The notes: generated by a model from the sequence alone, not told the origin. Positions 17,315 through 26,080 are shown, counted from the stretch's first letter. The stretch: DNA of 64,000 nucleotides from UBA6770 sp965660875 (GCA_965660875.1 CBFIBQ010000003.1:124001-188000), one strand, 5' to 3'. Program-made: numbers and translations.

Positions 17315-17914
17315 ATGGAATACAATACAACAAGAACTAACCTAACCATACCGGAATACGGAAGACACATTCAAAACATGGTGAATATAGCCGTGGAATT
17401 GGAAGATAAGGAACAGCGCAACTTAGCAGCCCAAACTATTATTAAAGTTATGGGACAGTACAACCCGAGTTTGAGAGATGTTGAAGAGTTTAATAACAAG
17501 CTTTGGGATCACTTACATCTCATGGCTGACTATAAACTTGATGTAGACTCCCCATTTCCTAAACCTTTGCCTGAGGCCAGAAAAAGCTCACCAGAAAAAC
17601 CCAGTTATGGAGCTGAGCAAAAACGCTATAAGCATTACGGCCGGCTAATTCTTGAGTTTATTGAGCATGCAAAGAAGATAGAAAGCGAAGAAGAAAAAAA
17701 AGCACTTTGTGTAATGATAGCCAACATGATGAAAAAAGCATACCTCATGTGGAACAAAGACTCTGTGCAAGATGATGAAATAATCGGCGAATTGAAACGC
17801 GTTTCTGGTGGAGAACTAATCCTACCAGAAGACACAGTTTTGGTTAAAAACATTGATTTAGGTGCTAAACCGAACAAACGAAGAAATCACAAATCGAAAA
17901 AAAGAAAAAGATAG
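17315..17914 (+). CDS. DUF4290 family protein
   Basis: A 199-residue soluble protein without signal peptide. The N-terminal part (EYNTTRTNLTIPEYGRHIQN and GQYNPSLRDVEEFNNKLWDH) is the DUF4290 signature known from Bacteroidota; the C-terminus is a very basic tail (NKRRNHKSKKRKR) that could touch nucleic acid. It lies six bases upstream of murA, an arrangement I recall as conserved in the phylum, which links it loosely to cell-wall synthesis. Its molecular function is unknown to me. Confidence 0.8.
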   Translation: MEYNTTRTNLTIPEYGRHIQNMVNIAVELEDKEQRNLAAQTIIKVMGQYNPSLRDVEEFNNKLWDHLHLMADYKLDVDSPFPKPLPEARKSSPEKPSYGAEQKRYKHYGRLILEFIEHAKKIESEEEKKALCVMIANMMKKAYLMWNKDSVQDDEIIGELKRVSGGELILPEDTVLVKNIDLGAKPNKRRNHKSKKRKR

Positions 17915-17920
17915 GCTAGT

Positions 17921-19234
17921 ATGAGTTCTTTTGAGATAACCGGTGGAAAAAAACTGAAAGGGGAGATTATTCCTCAAGGAGCAAAAAACGAGGCACTTCA
18001 AATTCTCTGTGCAGTTTTAATGACTCCAGAGAAAGTTACTATTAATAAAGTACCGGATATTGTTGATGTAAACAAGTTGATTGACCTACTCAGAAACCTA
18101 AACGTTAAGGTAGAAAAGTTGGGGCCAGAATCGTATTCATTTCAAGCGGATGATGTAGATATTGAATATTTACATTCACCCGACTTCATGCAAAAAGGCG
18201 GTGGTTTAAGAGGCTCAATCATGTTAGTCGGCCCTTTATTAGGAAGGTTTGGAAAAGGATATATCCCAAAACCAGGGGGTGACAAAATAGGTCGACGCAG
18301 AGTAGACACGCACTTTATTGGCTTTGAAAAACTAGGCGCAACGTTTAATTATGATGCCGAAACCAGCGTATATAAAGCTGATGCAAAAAAGTTAGTTGGT
18401 ACCTACATGCTGTTGGATGAAGCAAGTGTAACTGGGACAGCCAACATAGTAATGGCCGCTGTTTTTGCAAAAGGACGGACTACAATATATAATGCTGCTT
18501 GTGAGCCATACCTGCAGCAGTTGTGCAATATGCTCAACCGAATGGGGGCGAAAATTAGTGGAATTGGCTCCAATATGCTGCATATTGATGGCGTTTCGGA
18601 ATTAAGCGGAACGGATCATACAATATTGCCAGATATGATAGAAGTTGGCTCTATGATTGGCTTGGCTGCTATGACGGAATCTGAAATTACGATTAAAGGT
18701 TGCGGGTATGAGCACCTTGGGTTGATACCAGAGGTATTTAGAAAGCTTGGAATTATATTAATCAACAAAGACGATGACATCATAATTCCCTCTCAAAAAA
18801 ATTACGAAATCGACACCTTCATTGATGGTTCTATAATGACCATTACGGATGCTCCATGGCCTGGTTTTACGCCAGACTTACTGAGCATTATTTTGGTAGT
18901 GGCGACTCAGGCAAAAGGGAGTTTACTGGTACATCAAAAAATGTTTGAAAGCCGACTATTCTTTACAGATAAGTTGATTGATATGGGGGCTCAAATCATT
19001 TTATGCGACCCTCACAGGGCAACTGTTATTGGGTTGAACAGACAATATCCATTGCGCGCTATCGAAATGACTTCACCAGATATACGTGCCGGTGTTTCCT
19101 TGCTTATTGCAGCAATGTCAGCCGAAGGAAAAAGTATCATACACAACATTGAGCAGATTGACCGAGGATATCAAAACATAGATACGCGGTTGAATAATAT
19201 TGGCGCAGAAATTGTAAGAAACGAAGCTTACTAA
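17921..19234 (+). CDS. murA: UDP-N-acetylglucosamine 1-carboxyvinyltransferase MurA (Asp variant)
   Basis: A 437-residue enzyme that transfers enolpyruvate from PEP to UDP-GlcNAc, the first committed step of peptidoglycan synthesis. The inverse alpha/beta barrel repeats and the catalytic Lys region (GAKNEALQ) are clear. The residue in the active-site loop that is Cys in E. coli (position 115) and is alkylated by fosfomycin is Asp121 here (PKPGGDKIGRRRVDTH). Known Cys-to-Asp enzymes stay active and resist fosfomycin. It follows the DUF4290 gene by six bases. Confidence 0.95.
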   Translation: MSSFEITGGKKLKGEIIPQGAKNEALQILCAVLMTPEKVTINKVPDIVDVNKLIDLLRNLNVKVEKLGPESYSFQADDVDIEYLHSPDFMQKGGGLRGSIMLVGPLLGRFGKGYIPKPGGDKIGRRRVDTHFIGFEKLGATFNYDAETSVYKADAKKLVGTYMLLDEASVTGTANIVMAAVFAKGRTTIYNAACEPYLQQLCNMLNRMGAKISGIGSNMLHIDGVSELSGTDHTILPDMIEVGSMIGLAAMTESEITIKGCGYEHLGLIPEVFRKLGIILINKDDDIIIPSQKNYEIDTFIDGSIMTITDAPWPGFTPDLLSIILVVATQAKGSLLVHQKMFESRLFFTDKLIDMGAQIILCDPHRATVIGLNRQYPLRAIEMTSPDIRAGVSLLIAAMSAEGKSIIHNIEQIDRGYQNIDTRLNNIGAEIVRNEAY

Positions 19235-19245
19235 AATAAATAAAG

Positions 19246-19812
19246 ATGAAATCATTACAACTTTTGGGAATATCAGGAATAACCGCAATACTTATTGCTT
19301 CTTTCACCATTTTACCGTGTACACAACTATTCTCAGAAAAACCACCTCAAGGTGTTTTAGTAGGAACTAGGGTTGGTGACAAAGCACCTGAAATCGTTAT
19401 GAACAACCCTGATGGCAAAGCAATTGCACTAAGCAGTTTAAAAGGAAAGGTTGTACTTATTGACTTTTGGGCCAGTTGGTGCGCTCCATGTAGAAGAGAA
19501 AACCCTAATGTAGTTGCTGCTTACAACAAATACAAAGACGCAAAATTCAAGGATGCAAAAGGCTTTGAAATTTACAGTGTCTCATTGGATCGATCTGTTG
19601 GCCCATGGAAGGCAGCTATAGTTCAAGATAAATTAAATTGGGAGTACCATGTAAGTGACTTGCAGTTTTGGAACAACAAAGCTGCACGAGATTATCAAGT
19701 TGAAGGAATCCCAACTAACTTTTTAATAGACGCAAACGGTATCATTATCGCAAAAAACTTAAGAGGTTCAGGCTTACACATTGCCCTAGATAAAGTAGTT
19801 GAGAAACTATAG
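19246..19812 (+). CDS. TlpA/ResA-like thiol-disulfide oxidoreductase
   Basis: A 188-residue thioredoxin-fold protein. Residues 5-24 are a hydrophobic anchor or signal sequence, and a Cys at 25 may add a lipid anchor, but the site is not a clear lipobox. The redox motif WASWCAPC gives Cys79 and Cys82, and EGIPTNFLID supplies the cis-Pro. It should work in the periplasm as an electron donor or disulfide reductase. It lies 11 bases after murA and is followed by a strong terminator. Confidence 0.85.
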   Translation: MKSLQLLGISGITAILIASFTILPCTQLFSEKPPQGVLVGTRVGDKAPEIVMNNPDGKAIALSSLKGKVVLIDFWASWCAPCRRENPNVVAAYNKYKDAKFKDAKGFEIYSVSLDRSVGPWKAAIVQDKLNWEYHVSDLQFWNNKAARDYQVEGIPTNFLIDANGIIIAKNLRGSGLHIALDKVVEKL

Positions 19813-19832
19813 AAAAAAACAGTTCAATTTAT

Positions 19833-19860
19833 AAAGCTCCAGATCCTGGGGCTTTTTTTT
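19833..19860 (+). terminator. Rho-independent terminator after the tlpA-like gene
   Basis: A ten-pair stem (AAAGCTCCAG with CTGGGGCTTT, one G-T pair), a three-base loop ATC and a run of eight T. It ends the uvrD-DUF4290-murA-tlpA unit. Confidence 0.88.
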
Positions 19861-19923
19861 ATGCCAAAATGGCAAGATATTTTTTTGGCAAACTATTAGA
19901 CAATACAGGAATAGTAAAACAAA

Positions 19924-20547
19924 ATGACAATGAGTTCAGAAAAAGTGACAAACCATACAGAAGAGTCGGAAGATACGTCAGTTAAAAATGAATCTTCGAA
20001 TAACAAGAGCGAAGAAACACAAATGAGTGACGAAAAAATTGAAAAAGAATCAGTTACTAGTGATGAAGAGTCAGGTACGAATGATGAAGAGTCAGCAGAA
20101 AAACAAGCTACCCCCGATGAGCAAATTCAAGAACTGAACGATAGATACCTAAGACTCTATTCAGAATTTGAAAACTTCAGAAGAAGGACTGCCAAGGAAA
20201 AACTAGACTTAATATCAAATGCCAGCAGACAAGTTTTGGGTGACCTACTGCCAATTATTGATGATTTGGAAAGAGCCATTAAAAATAATGCTGAAGTCCA
20301 AGATGCTGAATCGGTAAAAGAAGGCATTCAGTTGATTCACTCAAAGCTAGACAACACCTTAAAATCAAAAGGACTTAAAGAAATTGACGCACAGGGAAAA
20401 GAGTTCGATCTTGACTTTCATGAAGCGGTTACAAAAATTCCAGCGCCTTCCGACGATTTAAAAGGAAAGGTAGTTGACGTAATAGAAAAAGGGTTTATGC
20501 TAAACGACAAAGTGTTGCGTTATGCCAAAGTAGTAGTAGGAGAATAA
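19924..20547 (+). CDS. grpE: Nucleotide exchange factor GrpE
   Basis: A 207-residue co-chaperone that releases ADP from DnaK. The first 65 residues are a low-complexity Glu/Ser/Thr-rich tail, then a long coiled helix (NDRYLRLYSEFENFRRRTAK) and the C-terminal beta-wing domain (LDFHEAVTKIPAPSDDLKGK ending VLRYAKVVVGE). Two ATGs, at 19924 and 19930, could be used; the disordered tail gives no way to decide. It lies four bases upstream of dnaJ. Confidence 0.95.
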   Translation: MTMSSEKVTNHTEESEDTSVKNESSNNKSEETQMSDEKIEKESVTSDEESGTNDEESAEKQATPDEQIQELNDRYLRLYSEFENFRRRTAKEKLDLISNASRQVLGDLLPIIDDLERAIKNNAEVQDAESVKEGIQLIHSKLDNTLKSKGLKEIDAQGKEFDLDFHEAVTKIPAPSDDLKGKVVDVIEKGFMLNDKVLRYAKVVVGE

Positions 20548-20551
20548 AGAT

Positions 20552-21676
20552 ATGTCAAAAAGAGATTATTACGAAGTACTAGGAGTATCAAAGTCAGCAT
20601 CCAAGGCCGAAATAAAAAAGGCATATAGGAAGCTCGCCATAAAGTACCATCCAGATAAGAATCCGGATGATAAGCAGGCCGAAGAGAACTTTAAAGAAGC
20701 GGCAGAGGCTTATGAGGTGCTGAGCGATGAAAACAAAAAAGCGCGTTACGACCAATTTGGTCACCAAGGAATGGGTGGCGGATTTGGCGGCGGCGGAGGC
20801 AGTATGAATATGGATGACATATTCAGCCAGTTCGGTGATATTTTCGGTGGTGGCTTCGGTGGATTTGGCGGCGGCGGTGGCGGCGGCGGTTTCCGTGGTG
20901 GAAGCAGAAGAGTAAAAGGCTCTAACCTGCGCATCAAGGTAAAGCTGACCCTCGAAGAAATAGCAAATGGTGTTTCTAAAAAAATAAAGCTAAACAAGCT
21001 TACCAACAGTTCCGAAACGACCTATTCAACTTGCAGTTCATGCGGTGGGTCTGGTCAAGTAACTCGAGTAACCAATACCATATTAGGTCAAATGCAGACC
21101 GCCTCTACTTGTCCTACATGTAATGGTAGCGGTAAATCCGTTGGCACACGTGCTAAGGGCAGCGACTCAAACGGTCAAATTCGCAAAGAAGTTGTTGAAA
21201 ATATAGAAATTCCTGCAGGAGTTGAAGATGGCATGCAACTTTCAATGAGAGGTAAAGGTAATGAAGGTCCTTTTGATGGTGTTCCTGGTGATTTGATTAT
21301 TGTCATTGAAGAGGCTAAACATGAACATTTTCATAGAGAAGGTCAAAACTTACATTATGATTTGTACCTAAATTTCGCTGACGTGGTATTAGGCACGCAA
21401 GTAGATATTCCTACTTTAGACGGCAAAGCCAAAATAAAAATAACACCCGGCACTCAGGCAGGGAAACTGTTGCGATTAAAAGGCAAAGGATTGCCAAGTA
21501 TAAACTCTTATGGGAATGGTGATTTATTAGTCACCGTAAATGTTTGGACACCAAAAGAAATATCCAAGGAGGAAAAGAGCATAATGGAGCAATTAAAATC
21601 TGCTCCTAACTTTGCCCCAGATCCGGGTGAAAACGAGAACAATTTCTTTTCTAGGATGAAGGATTTGTTTCGATAA
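20552..21676 (+). CDS. dnaJ: Chaperone DnaJ with half-size zinc domain
   Basis: A 374-residue Hsp40. It has a J domain with HPD at residues 33-35, a Gly/Phe-rich linker (about 71-118) with long Gly runs, a zinc domain, and the two substrate-binding beta domains. Only two of the usual four CxxCxGxG motifs remain: CSSCGGSG (161-168) and CPTCNGSG (187-194). Where the fourth motif should be, the Cys positions are Ala and Ser (AKGSDSNG, 201-208), and the first is missing. These correspond to zinc site II kept and site I lost. It forms an operon with grpE. Confidence 0.95.
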   Translation: MSKRDYYEVLGVSKSASKAEIKKAYRKLAIKYHPDKNPDDKQAEENFKEAAEAYEVLSDENKKARYDQFGHQGMGGGFGGGGGSMNMDDIFSQFGDIFGGGFGGFGGGGGGGGFRGGSRRVKGSNLRIKVKLTLEEIANGVSKKIKLNKLTNSSETTYSTCSSCGGSGQVTRVTNTILGQMQTASTCPTCNGSGKSVGTRAKGSDSNGQIRKEVVENIEIPAGVEDGMQLSMRGKGNEGPFDGVPGDLIIVIEEAKHEHFHREGQNLHYDLYLNFADVVLGTQVDIPTLDGKAKIKITPGTQAGKLLRLKGKGLPSINSYGNGDLLVTVNVWTPKEISKEEKSIMEQLKSAPNFAPDPGENENNFFSRMKDLFR

Positions 21677-21696
21677 ATAAAACAAGAAGTAATGCA

Positions 21697-21704
21697 TATA
21701 TTTG
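21697..21704 (+). promoter_or_regulatory. Possible -7 element upstream of the natA-like gene
   Basis: TATATTTG matches TAnnTTTG exactly and sits 41 bases before the ATG at 21746. No -33 motif at the right distance is seen. The dnaJ terminator hairpin starts at the next base, so a transcript from here would begin inside that hairpin. Confidence 0.4.
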
Positions 21705-21738
21705 AACGCTGGTAAGACTATTACCAGCGTTTTTTTTG
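21705..21738 (+). terminator. Rho-independent terminator after dnaJ
   Basis: A perfect 11-pair stem (AACGCTGGTAA with TTACCAGCGTT), loop GACTA, then a T run. It lies directly between dnaJ and the ABC exporter genes. Confidence 0.9.
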
Positions 21739-21745
21739 ATAGATA

Positions 21746-22684
21746 ATGGATAATATTCTAGAAATAAAAGGGGTCAGTAAACACTACTCCAACCACACGG
21801 CACTTAATAATGTCGATTTAGCTATACAATCGCATAAAATATTTGGATTGCTCGGACCAAATGGAGCAGGCAAAACCAGTTTGATTCGAATTATAAATCA
21901 AATCACTGGACCCGACTCTGGGCAAATATTATTTGATGGCGAACCTTTAAAAGCGCACCATCAAAAATCAATCGGTTATTTACCCGAAGAGCGAGGTCTG
22001 TATAAGAAAATGAAGGTTGGTGAGCAAGCCCTCTACTTGGCTCAATTAAAGGGAATGACCAAATCGGAAGCCATGCGTAATTTAAAAGAATGGTTTTTAC
22101 GATTTGAAATAGCAGATTGGTGGAACAAGCGTATCGATGAATTGTCAAAGGGTATGCAACAAAAGGTTCAGTTTATAGTAACCGTAATGCACCGACCAAA
22201 ACTGTTAATACTTGACGAACCTTTCTCTGGATTTGACCCAATTAATGCCACGTTAATTCGCGACGAAATTTTAAAACTAAGGGAGGATGGCACTTCAATT
22301 ATTTTGTCGACTCACAATATGGCCTCGGTAGAGGAGATTTGCGATGACATAGCACTCATTTATAAATCCAACAAGATTTTGGAAGGCTCTATTCAAGACG
22401 TGAAAGAAGCACGCAGTGGTAGCGAATTCAAAATACAATACCATGGAGACCATATGGCTTTTACAAAAGCACTGTGGATAGATGCCGAATTAAAAAACAC
22501 AAAAACTATTTCAAGTGAACATCACGAATCTGTGATTAAACTGAGCGAAGGCAAAAGCCCAAACGATTTATTAAAAGCTATTTTGCCTCACGTAAAAGTA
22601 ACTGGACTGGAAAAAGTAATCCCATCTATGAATGATATATTCATTGATAGAGTTAACGAAATAAATCAAGCCGATCATGAATAA
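21746..22684 (+). CDS. ABC transporter ATP-binding protein, NatA-like
   Basis: A 312-residue ATPase: Walker A GPNGAGKT (37-44), signature LSKGMQQKVQ, Walker B LLILDEPFSGFDP and H-loop LSTHN are all present. The last 90 residues form the extra C-terminal domain typical of NatA-like exporters (DUF4162 type). It overlaps the permease gene by eight bases, so the two form one exporter. The substrate is unknown; NatA/NatB homologues include Na+ and antibiotic exporters. Confidence 0.88.
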   Translation: MDNILEIKGVSKHYSNHTALNNVDLAIQSHKIFGLLGPNGAGKTSLIRIINQITGPDSGQILFDGEPLKAHHQKSIGYLPEERGLYKKMKVGEQALYLAQLKGMTKSEAMRNLKEWFLRFEIADWWNKRIDELSKGMQQKVQFIVTVMHRPKLLILDEPFSGFDPINATLIRDEILKLREDGTSIILSTHNMASVEEICDDIALIYKSNKILEGSIQDVKEARSGSEFKIQYHGDHMAFTKALWIDAELKNTKTISSEHHESVIKLSEGKSPNDLLKAILPHVKVTGLEKVIPSMNDIFIDRVNEINQADHE

Positions 22685-24017
22685 AACCTGGTTAATAATA
22701 CAAAGGGAATACCTTACTCGAGTAAAGAAAAAATCCTTTTTACTCATAACGTTTTTGGGACCGCTTTTGCTGGCTGCTGGATTGACCTTGGTGATATACC
22801 TCAGCGTAAAAGAAAACATCCAACACAAGGTATTAGTAATTGACGAAAAAGCACCCGCATTTAATGGTCTTGAGGATACTCAAAATATTGAGTTTAATTA
22901 TGGAACCGGCATGAATATAGGGCAAGCAAAGGATGTGCTTTTTAATTCGGATTACACCTGTGTATTGTATATTCCCCGGAATATTGAATACAGCAATTCT
23001 TCTAAACTTTATTACAAAAAGCAACCGAGCAGTTCGGTTATTCGGGTAATTGAGGATAAGGTAGAAAATGTTGTTGAGGAACTAAAGCTGAAGCAATACA
23101 ACATTGCCCGTGAAGCATTCTATGACGTCAAAACAAACTTTGTACTAAACTCTATTAAATATACAGAATCGGGTGAAGAAGAAAAGTTAGACAAAGCGAA
23201 GTCATACGTGGGCTTCTTTTTTGGCGCAATGATTTACATTTTCATCTTCTTGTATGGCGTTCAAGTAATGCGTGGAGTCATAGAGGAAAAATCAAACCGC
23301 ATAGTGGAAGTTATTATTACTTCAGTCAAACCCTTTCAATTGATGTTGGGTAAAATCATTGGCGTAGCTCTCGTTTCATTAACTCAGTTTATTTTATGGA
23401 TATTTCTTACAATGGGTATCCTTACCGCTGTTCAGTCTACGCTTTTTAAAGACTATTACGACCCTAGTAAAATTGCAACACAAAGCCAAGTCACTCCAGA
23501 AGTAGCTCAGCAAATTCAACTCGAAAAAGTTATTGACAAGAAGTTTGATTTACTGGACCCGAATAACATTGTAAACAGAACCAATTGGCCACTTATGATT
23601 AGCCTGTTTCTATTTTATTTCCTAGGAGGTTATCTCTTATACAGTGCTTTATTTGCTGCAGTAGGTTCAGCAGTAGATAATGAAACAGATACGCAACAAT
23701 TTATGTTTCCCGTTACCATCCCACTCACCTTAGCCTATGTGCTCTCTACCTCCATTGTAGAAAACCCAGAAGGACCTTTAGCTTTTTGGTTATCTATCAT
23801 TCCTTTCACCTCTCCCATTGCAATGTTGGTACGGGTGGCCATTGGTATTGGTGAAGGCGGAATTCCTTTGTGGGAGTTGTTATTATCCATGGCATTATTA
23901 ATTATTGGGTTTGTAGGCACGGTATGGTTAGCGGCTAAAATATACCGCACAGGTATTTTAATGTACGGTAAAAAAGCCTCTTATGTTGAACTTTGGAAAT
24001 GGATAGTACACAAATAA
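22677..24017 (+). CDS. ABC-2 type permease, NatB-like
   Basis: A 446-residue inner-membrane protein. One helix near residues 22-45 is followed by an external domain of roughly 130 residues, then five or six helices from about residue 180 (YVGFFFGAMIYIFIFLYGVQ onward), including the typical VMRGVIEEKSNRIVEVIITS motif of ABC-2 permeases. It overlaps the ATPase gene by eight bases and is one base from the response regulator gene, so all three may be co-transcribed. Confidence 0.87.
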   Translation: MNKTWLIIQREYLTRVKKKSFLLITFLGPLLLAAGLTLVIYLSVKENIQHKVLVIDEKAPAFNGLEDTQNIEFNYGTGMNIGQAKDVLFNSDYTCVLYIPRNIEYSNSSKLYYKKQPSSSVIRVIEDKVENVVEELKLKQYNIAREAFYDVKTNFVLNSIKYTESGEEEKLDKAKSYVGFFFGAMIYIFIFLYGVQVMRGVIEEKSNRIVEVIITSVKPFQLMLGKIIGVALVSLTQFILWIFLTMGILTAVQSTLFKDYYDPSKIATQSQVTPEVAQQIQLEKVIDKKFDLLDPNNIVNRTNWPLMISLFLFYFLGGYLLYSALFAAVGSAVDNETDTQQFMFPVTIPLTLAYVLSTSIVENPEGPLAFWLSIIPFTSPIAMLVRVAIGIGEGGIPLWELLLSMALLIIGFVGTVWLAAKIYRTGILMYGKKASYVELWKWIVHK

Positions 24018-24018
24018 T

Positions 24019-25176
24019 ATGGCAAGCATTTTAGTAATCGATGATGAAAAAAGTATTCGCAACTCCTTGAAGGATGTGTTGGAATACGAAGGGCATACAA
24101 TAGCCGAAGCAGAAAATGGAATGGAAGGCTTATCGAGTGTTCGTTCCAATGATTATGATTTGGTTCTTTGCGATATAAAGATGCCTAAAATGGATGGCAC
24201 AGAGTTACTAGAAATGGCCTTGGAGACAAAGCCAGAGTCCACTATTATCATGATCTCGGGACATGGGGATATCGAAACGGCCGTTGATTGCATCAAAAAA
24301 GGCGCCTACGACTATTTAGCAAAACCTCTTGATTTGAACCGATTATTGGTATTGGTTAGAAATGGGTTAGACAAGAATAATTTAGTGCATGAGACGAAAA
24401 CACTCAAGAGAAAAATCAAGCGCTACTCCAATTCTAAAATAATCGGGTCATCGCCGGCGATAATGGCTATTCATGAAATTATAGCCAAAGTCGCTCCCAC
24501 TGATGCACGTGTTTTGATTACCGGTCCCAATGGTTCTGGAAAAGAATTAATAGCAAAAGCCTTACACAATCAAAGTAATCGATCTAAAAAGCCGTTTATT
24601 GAGGTAAACTGCGCAGCAATACCCAGTGAACTAATTGAAAGTGAACTCTTCGGGCACGAAAAAGGAGCGTTTACCTCTGCTGTTAAAACAAAAAAGGGGA
24701 AATTTGAACAAGCTGAAGGAGGAACCATTTTTCTAGACGAAATTGGAGATATGAGCGCCAGTGCCCAAGCAAAAGTTTTAAGAGCATTACAAGAAAATAA
24801 GATTACGCGAGTGGGAGGCGAAAAAGAAATCAAAGTAAATGTTCGCGTATTAGCTGCAACCAACAAAAACTTGAAAGAAGAGATTTCAGAAGGAAACTTT
24901 AGAGAGGATCTTTATCACCGTCTAAGTGTTATCCTAATTGAAAACCCTTCATTGAATGATAGGGTTGAAGATATTCCAGAACTAACTAATTTCTTTCTAG
25001 AAACTGCGTGCAGTGAAATGGGCATTCCACTAAAAGCAATTTCTGACAGTGCTCTTGATGCGCTAAAAAAGAAAGATTGGACTGGGAATATAAGAGAATT
25101 AAAAAATATAATAGAGCGATTGGTAATTTTGTCAGGTAATAAAATAGAAAAAGAAGATGTTACAAAATACGCTTAG
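24019..25176 (+). CDS. NtrC-like response regulator without DNA-binding domain
   Basis: 385 residues: receiver domain (about 1-120, phospho-acceptor Asp52 in LCDIKMPKMDG), short linker, then a sigma-54-type AAA+ domain (Walker A GPNGSGKE near 169-176, Walker B GGTIFLDEIGDM). The sigma-54 contact loop reads GAFTSA (216-221) rather than GAFTGA. The protein ends right after the AAA+ helical lid, so the Fis-type helix-turn-helix is absent. It may activate from solution or via a partner. No histidine kinase lies nearby. Similar short forms are, as I recall, common in Flavobacteriia. Confidence 0.88.
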   Translation: MASILVIDDEKSIRNSLKDVLEYEGHTIAEAENGMEGLSSVRSNDYDLVLCDIKMPKMDGTELLEMALETKPESTIIMISGHGDIETAVDCIKKGAYDYLAKPLDLNRLLVLVRNGLDKNNLVHETKTLKRKIKRYSNSKIIGSSPAIMAIHEIIAKVAPTDARVLITGPNGSGKELIAKALHNQSNRSKKPFIEVNCAAIPSELIESELFGHEKGAFTSAVKTKKGKFEQAEGGTIFLDEIGDMSASAQAKVLRALQENKITRVGGEKEIKVNVRVLAATNKNLKEEISEGNFREDLYHRLSVILIENPSLNDRVEDIPELTNFFLETACSEMGIPLKAISDSALDALKKKDWTGNIRELKNIIERLVILSGNKIEKEDVTKYA

Positions 25177-25249
25177 TCATTTTTAGAGTGTCAAAAGTTC
25201 GTTATGATAAATTGCAGTTTGTTTTGCATTAATTTCTTGAGGAGATAAA

Positions 25250-26007
25250 AACGAACCCAAAAATCAGATGGCCGAGAAAAAAGTAAATAGCTCGCTTAAA
25301 ATTTTCGAGCGTAAAGATAAGACCCAAACGGATATATCTTCTGCTAACACCTTTAGCCCATAACAAGAACTTGTCTTTTATAATTTCCAATACATATTTA
25401 ATGTTGGCGGAGTAAATATTGCTGATTTTGATAACCCTAGCATCTCAAAAATTGTACTGGTACCTTATAAATTGAATTAGGGTATTATGATCACGGAGTT
25501 TGTTTTCCTGTTCTTCGCAACAAATGTCTTTTATAAAATATAAAAGAAAAGCTTCCTACATTTAATGACTTTGCTAACGCAACTATAGAGGATATTTATG
25601 GAAAGTAACTGGCACAGGCCTTGAATCATAAAGTAACCACTTTTACCAAAAATTATATTGAAAATCAAGGGAATCGAAATTTTAAAATTTCTGAGCTTCC
25701 CAACGAAATGCGATTTAGTTGTGTTCAAAGTATGATCATTAAGGGTTTTAATAAAGATGGTAATCTTGATATACTCGGAGGAGGCAACCGATATACTACT
25801 GAAGTTGAGACAACTAGAAATGATGCTTCGATAGGATTTTTAGCTCTTGGCGACGGAGATGGCAGTTTTAAATTTCAACCGTTCGGAAAAAGAGGTGTAT
25901 TTCTCAGAGGAGATGTCAAAGATTTAGCGGAATTGAATTCTGCGGACGAAAAAATCTTAATTGTGGTTGGGTTAAACAACGAAAAAAATCCGATTTTAAA
26001 GTATTAG
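25250..26007 (+). pseudogene. Decayed FG-GAP/VCBS (UnbV-like) repeat protein
   Basis: An open frame from 25621 to 26007 encodes the C-terminus of an extracellular FG-GAP repeat protein: FNKDGNLDILGGGNRYTTEV and ETTRNDASIGFLALGDGDGS are typical. The same frame continues upstream with recognisable family text (PTFNDFANATIEDIYGK) but is broken by TAA at 25534 and 25606; further upstream the match (VNIADFDNPSISKIVLVPY) is in another frame, with a TAA at 25361. Thus at least one frameshift and three stops are seen. The original start is not recognisable. This fills the 977-base gap between the regulator and the first large surface protein. Confidence 0.82.
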
Positions 26008-26080
26008 ATTTAATAGAACCAATCCCAACCCCAACAAACACGTACTATTAACACACGAAACAAGGTTTTTACTTTTTTTT

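Noticed and set aside
20760..20892. GC-rich repeat resembling a satellite
   Set aside because: It is the Gly-rich linker of DnaJ encoded by GGC/GGT/GGA codons; the long proline-rich reading on the other strand is its shadow.
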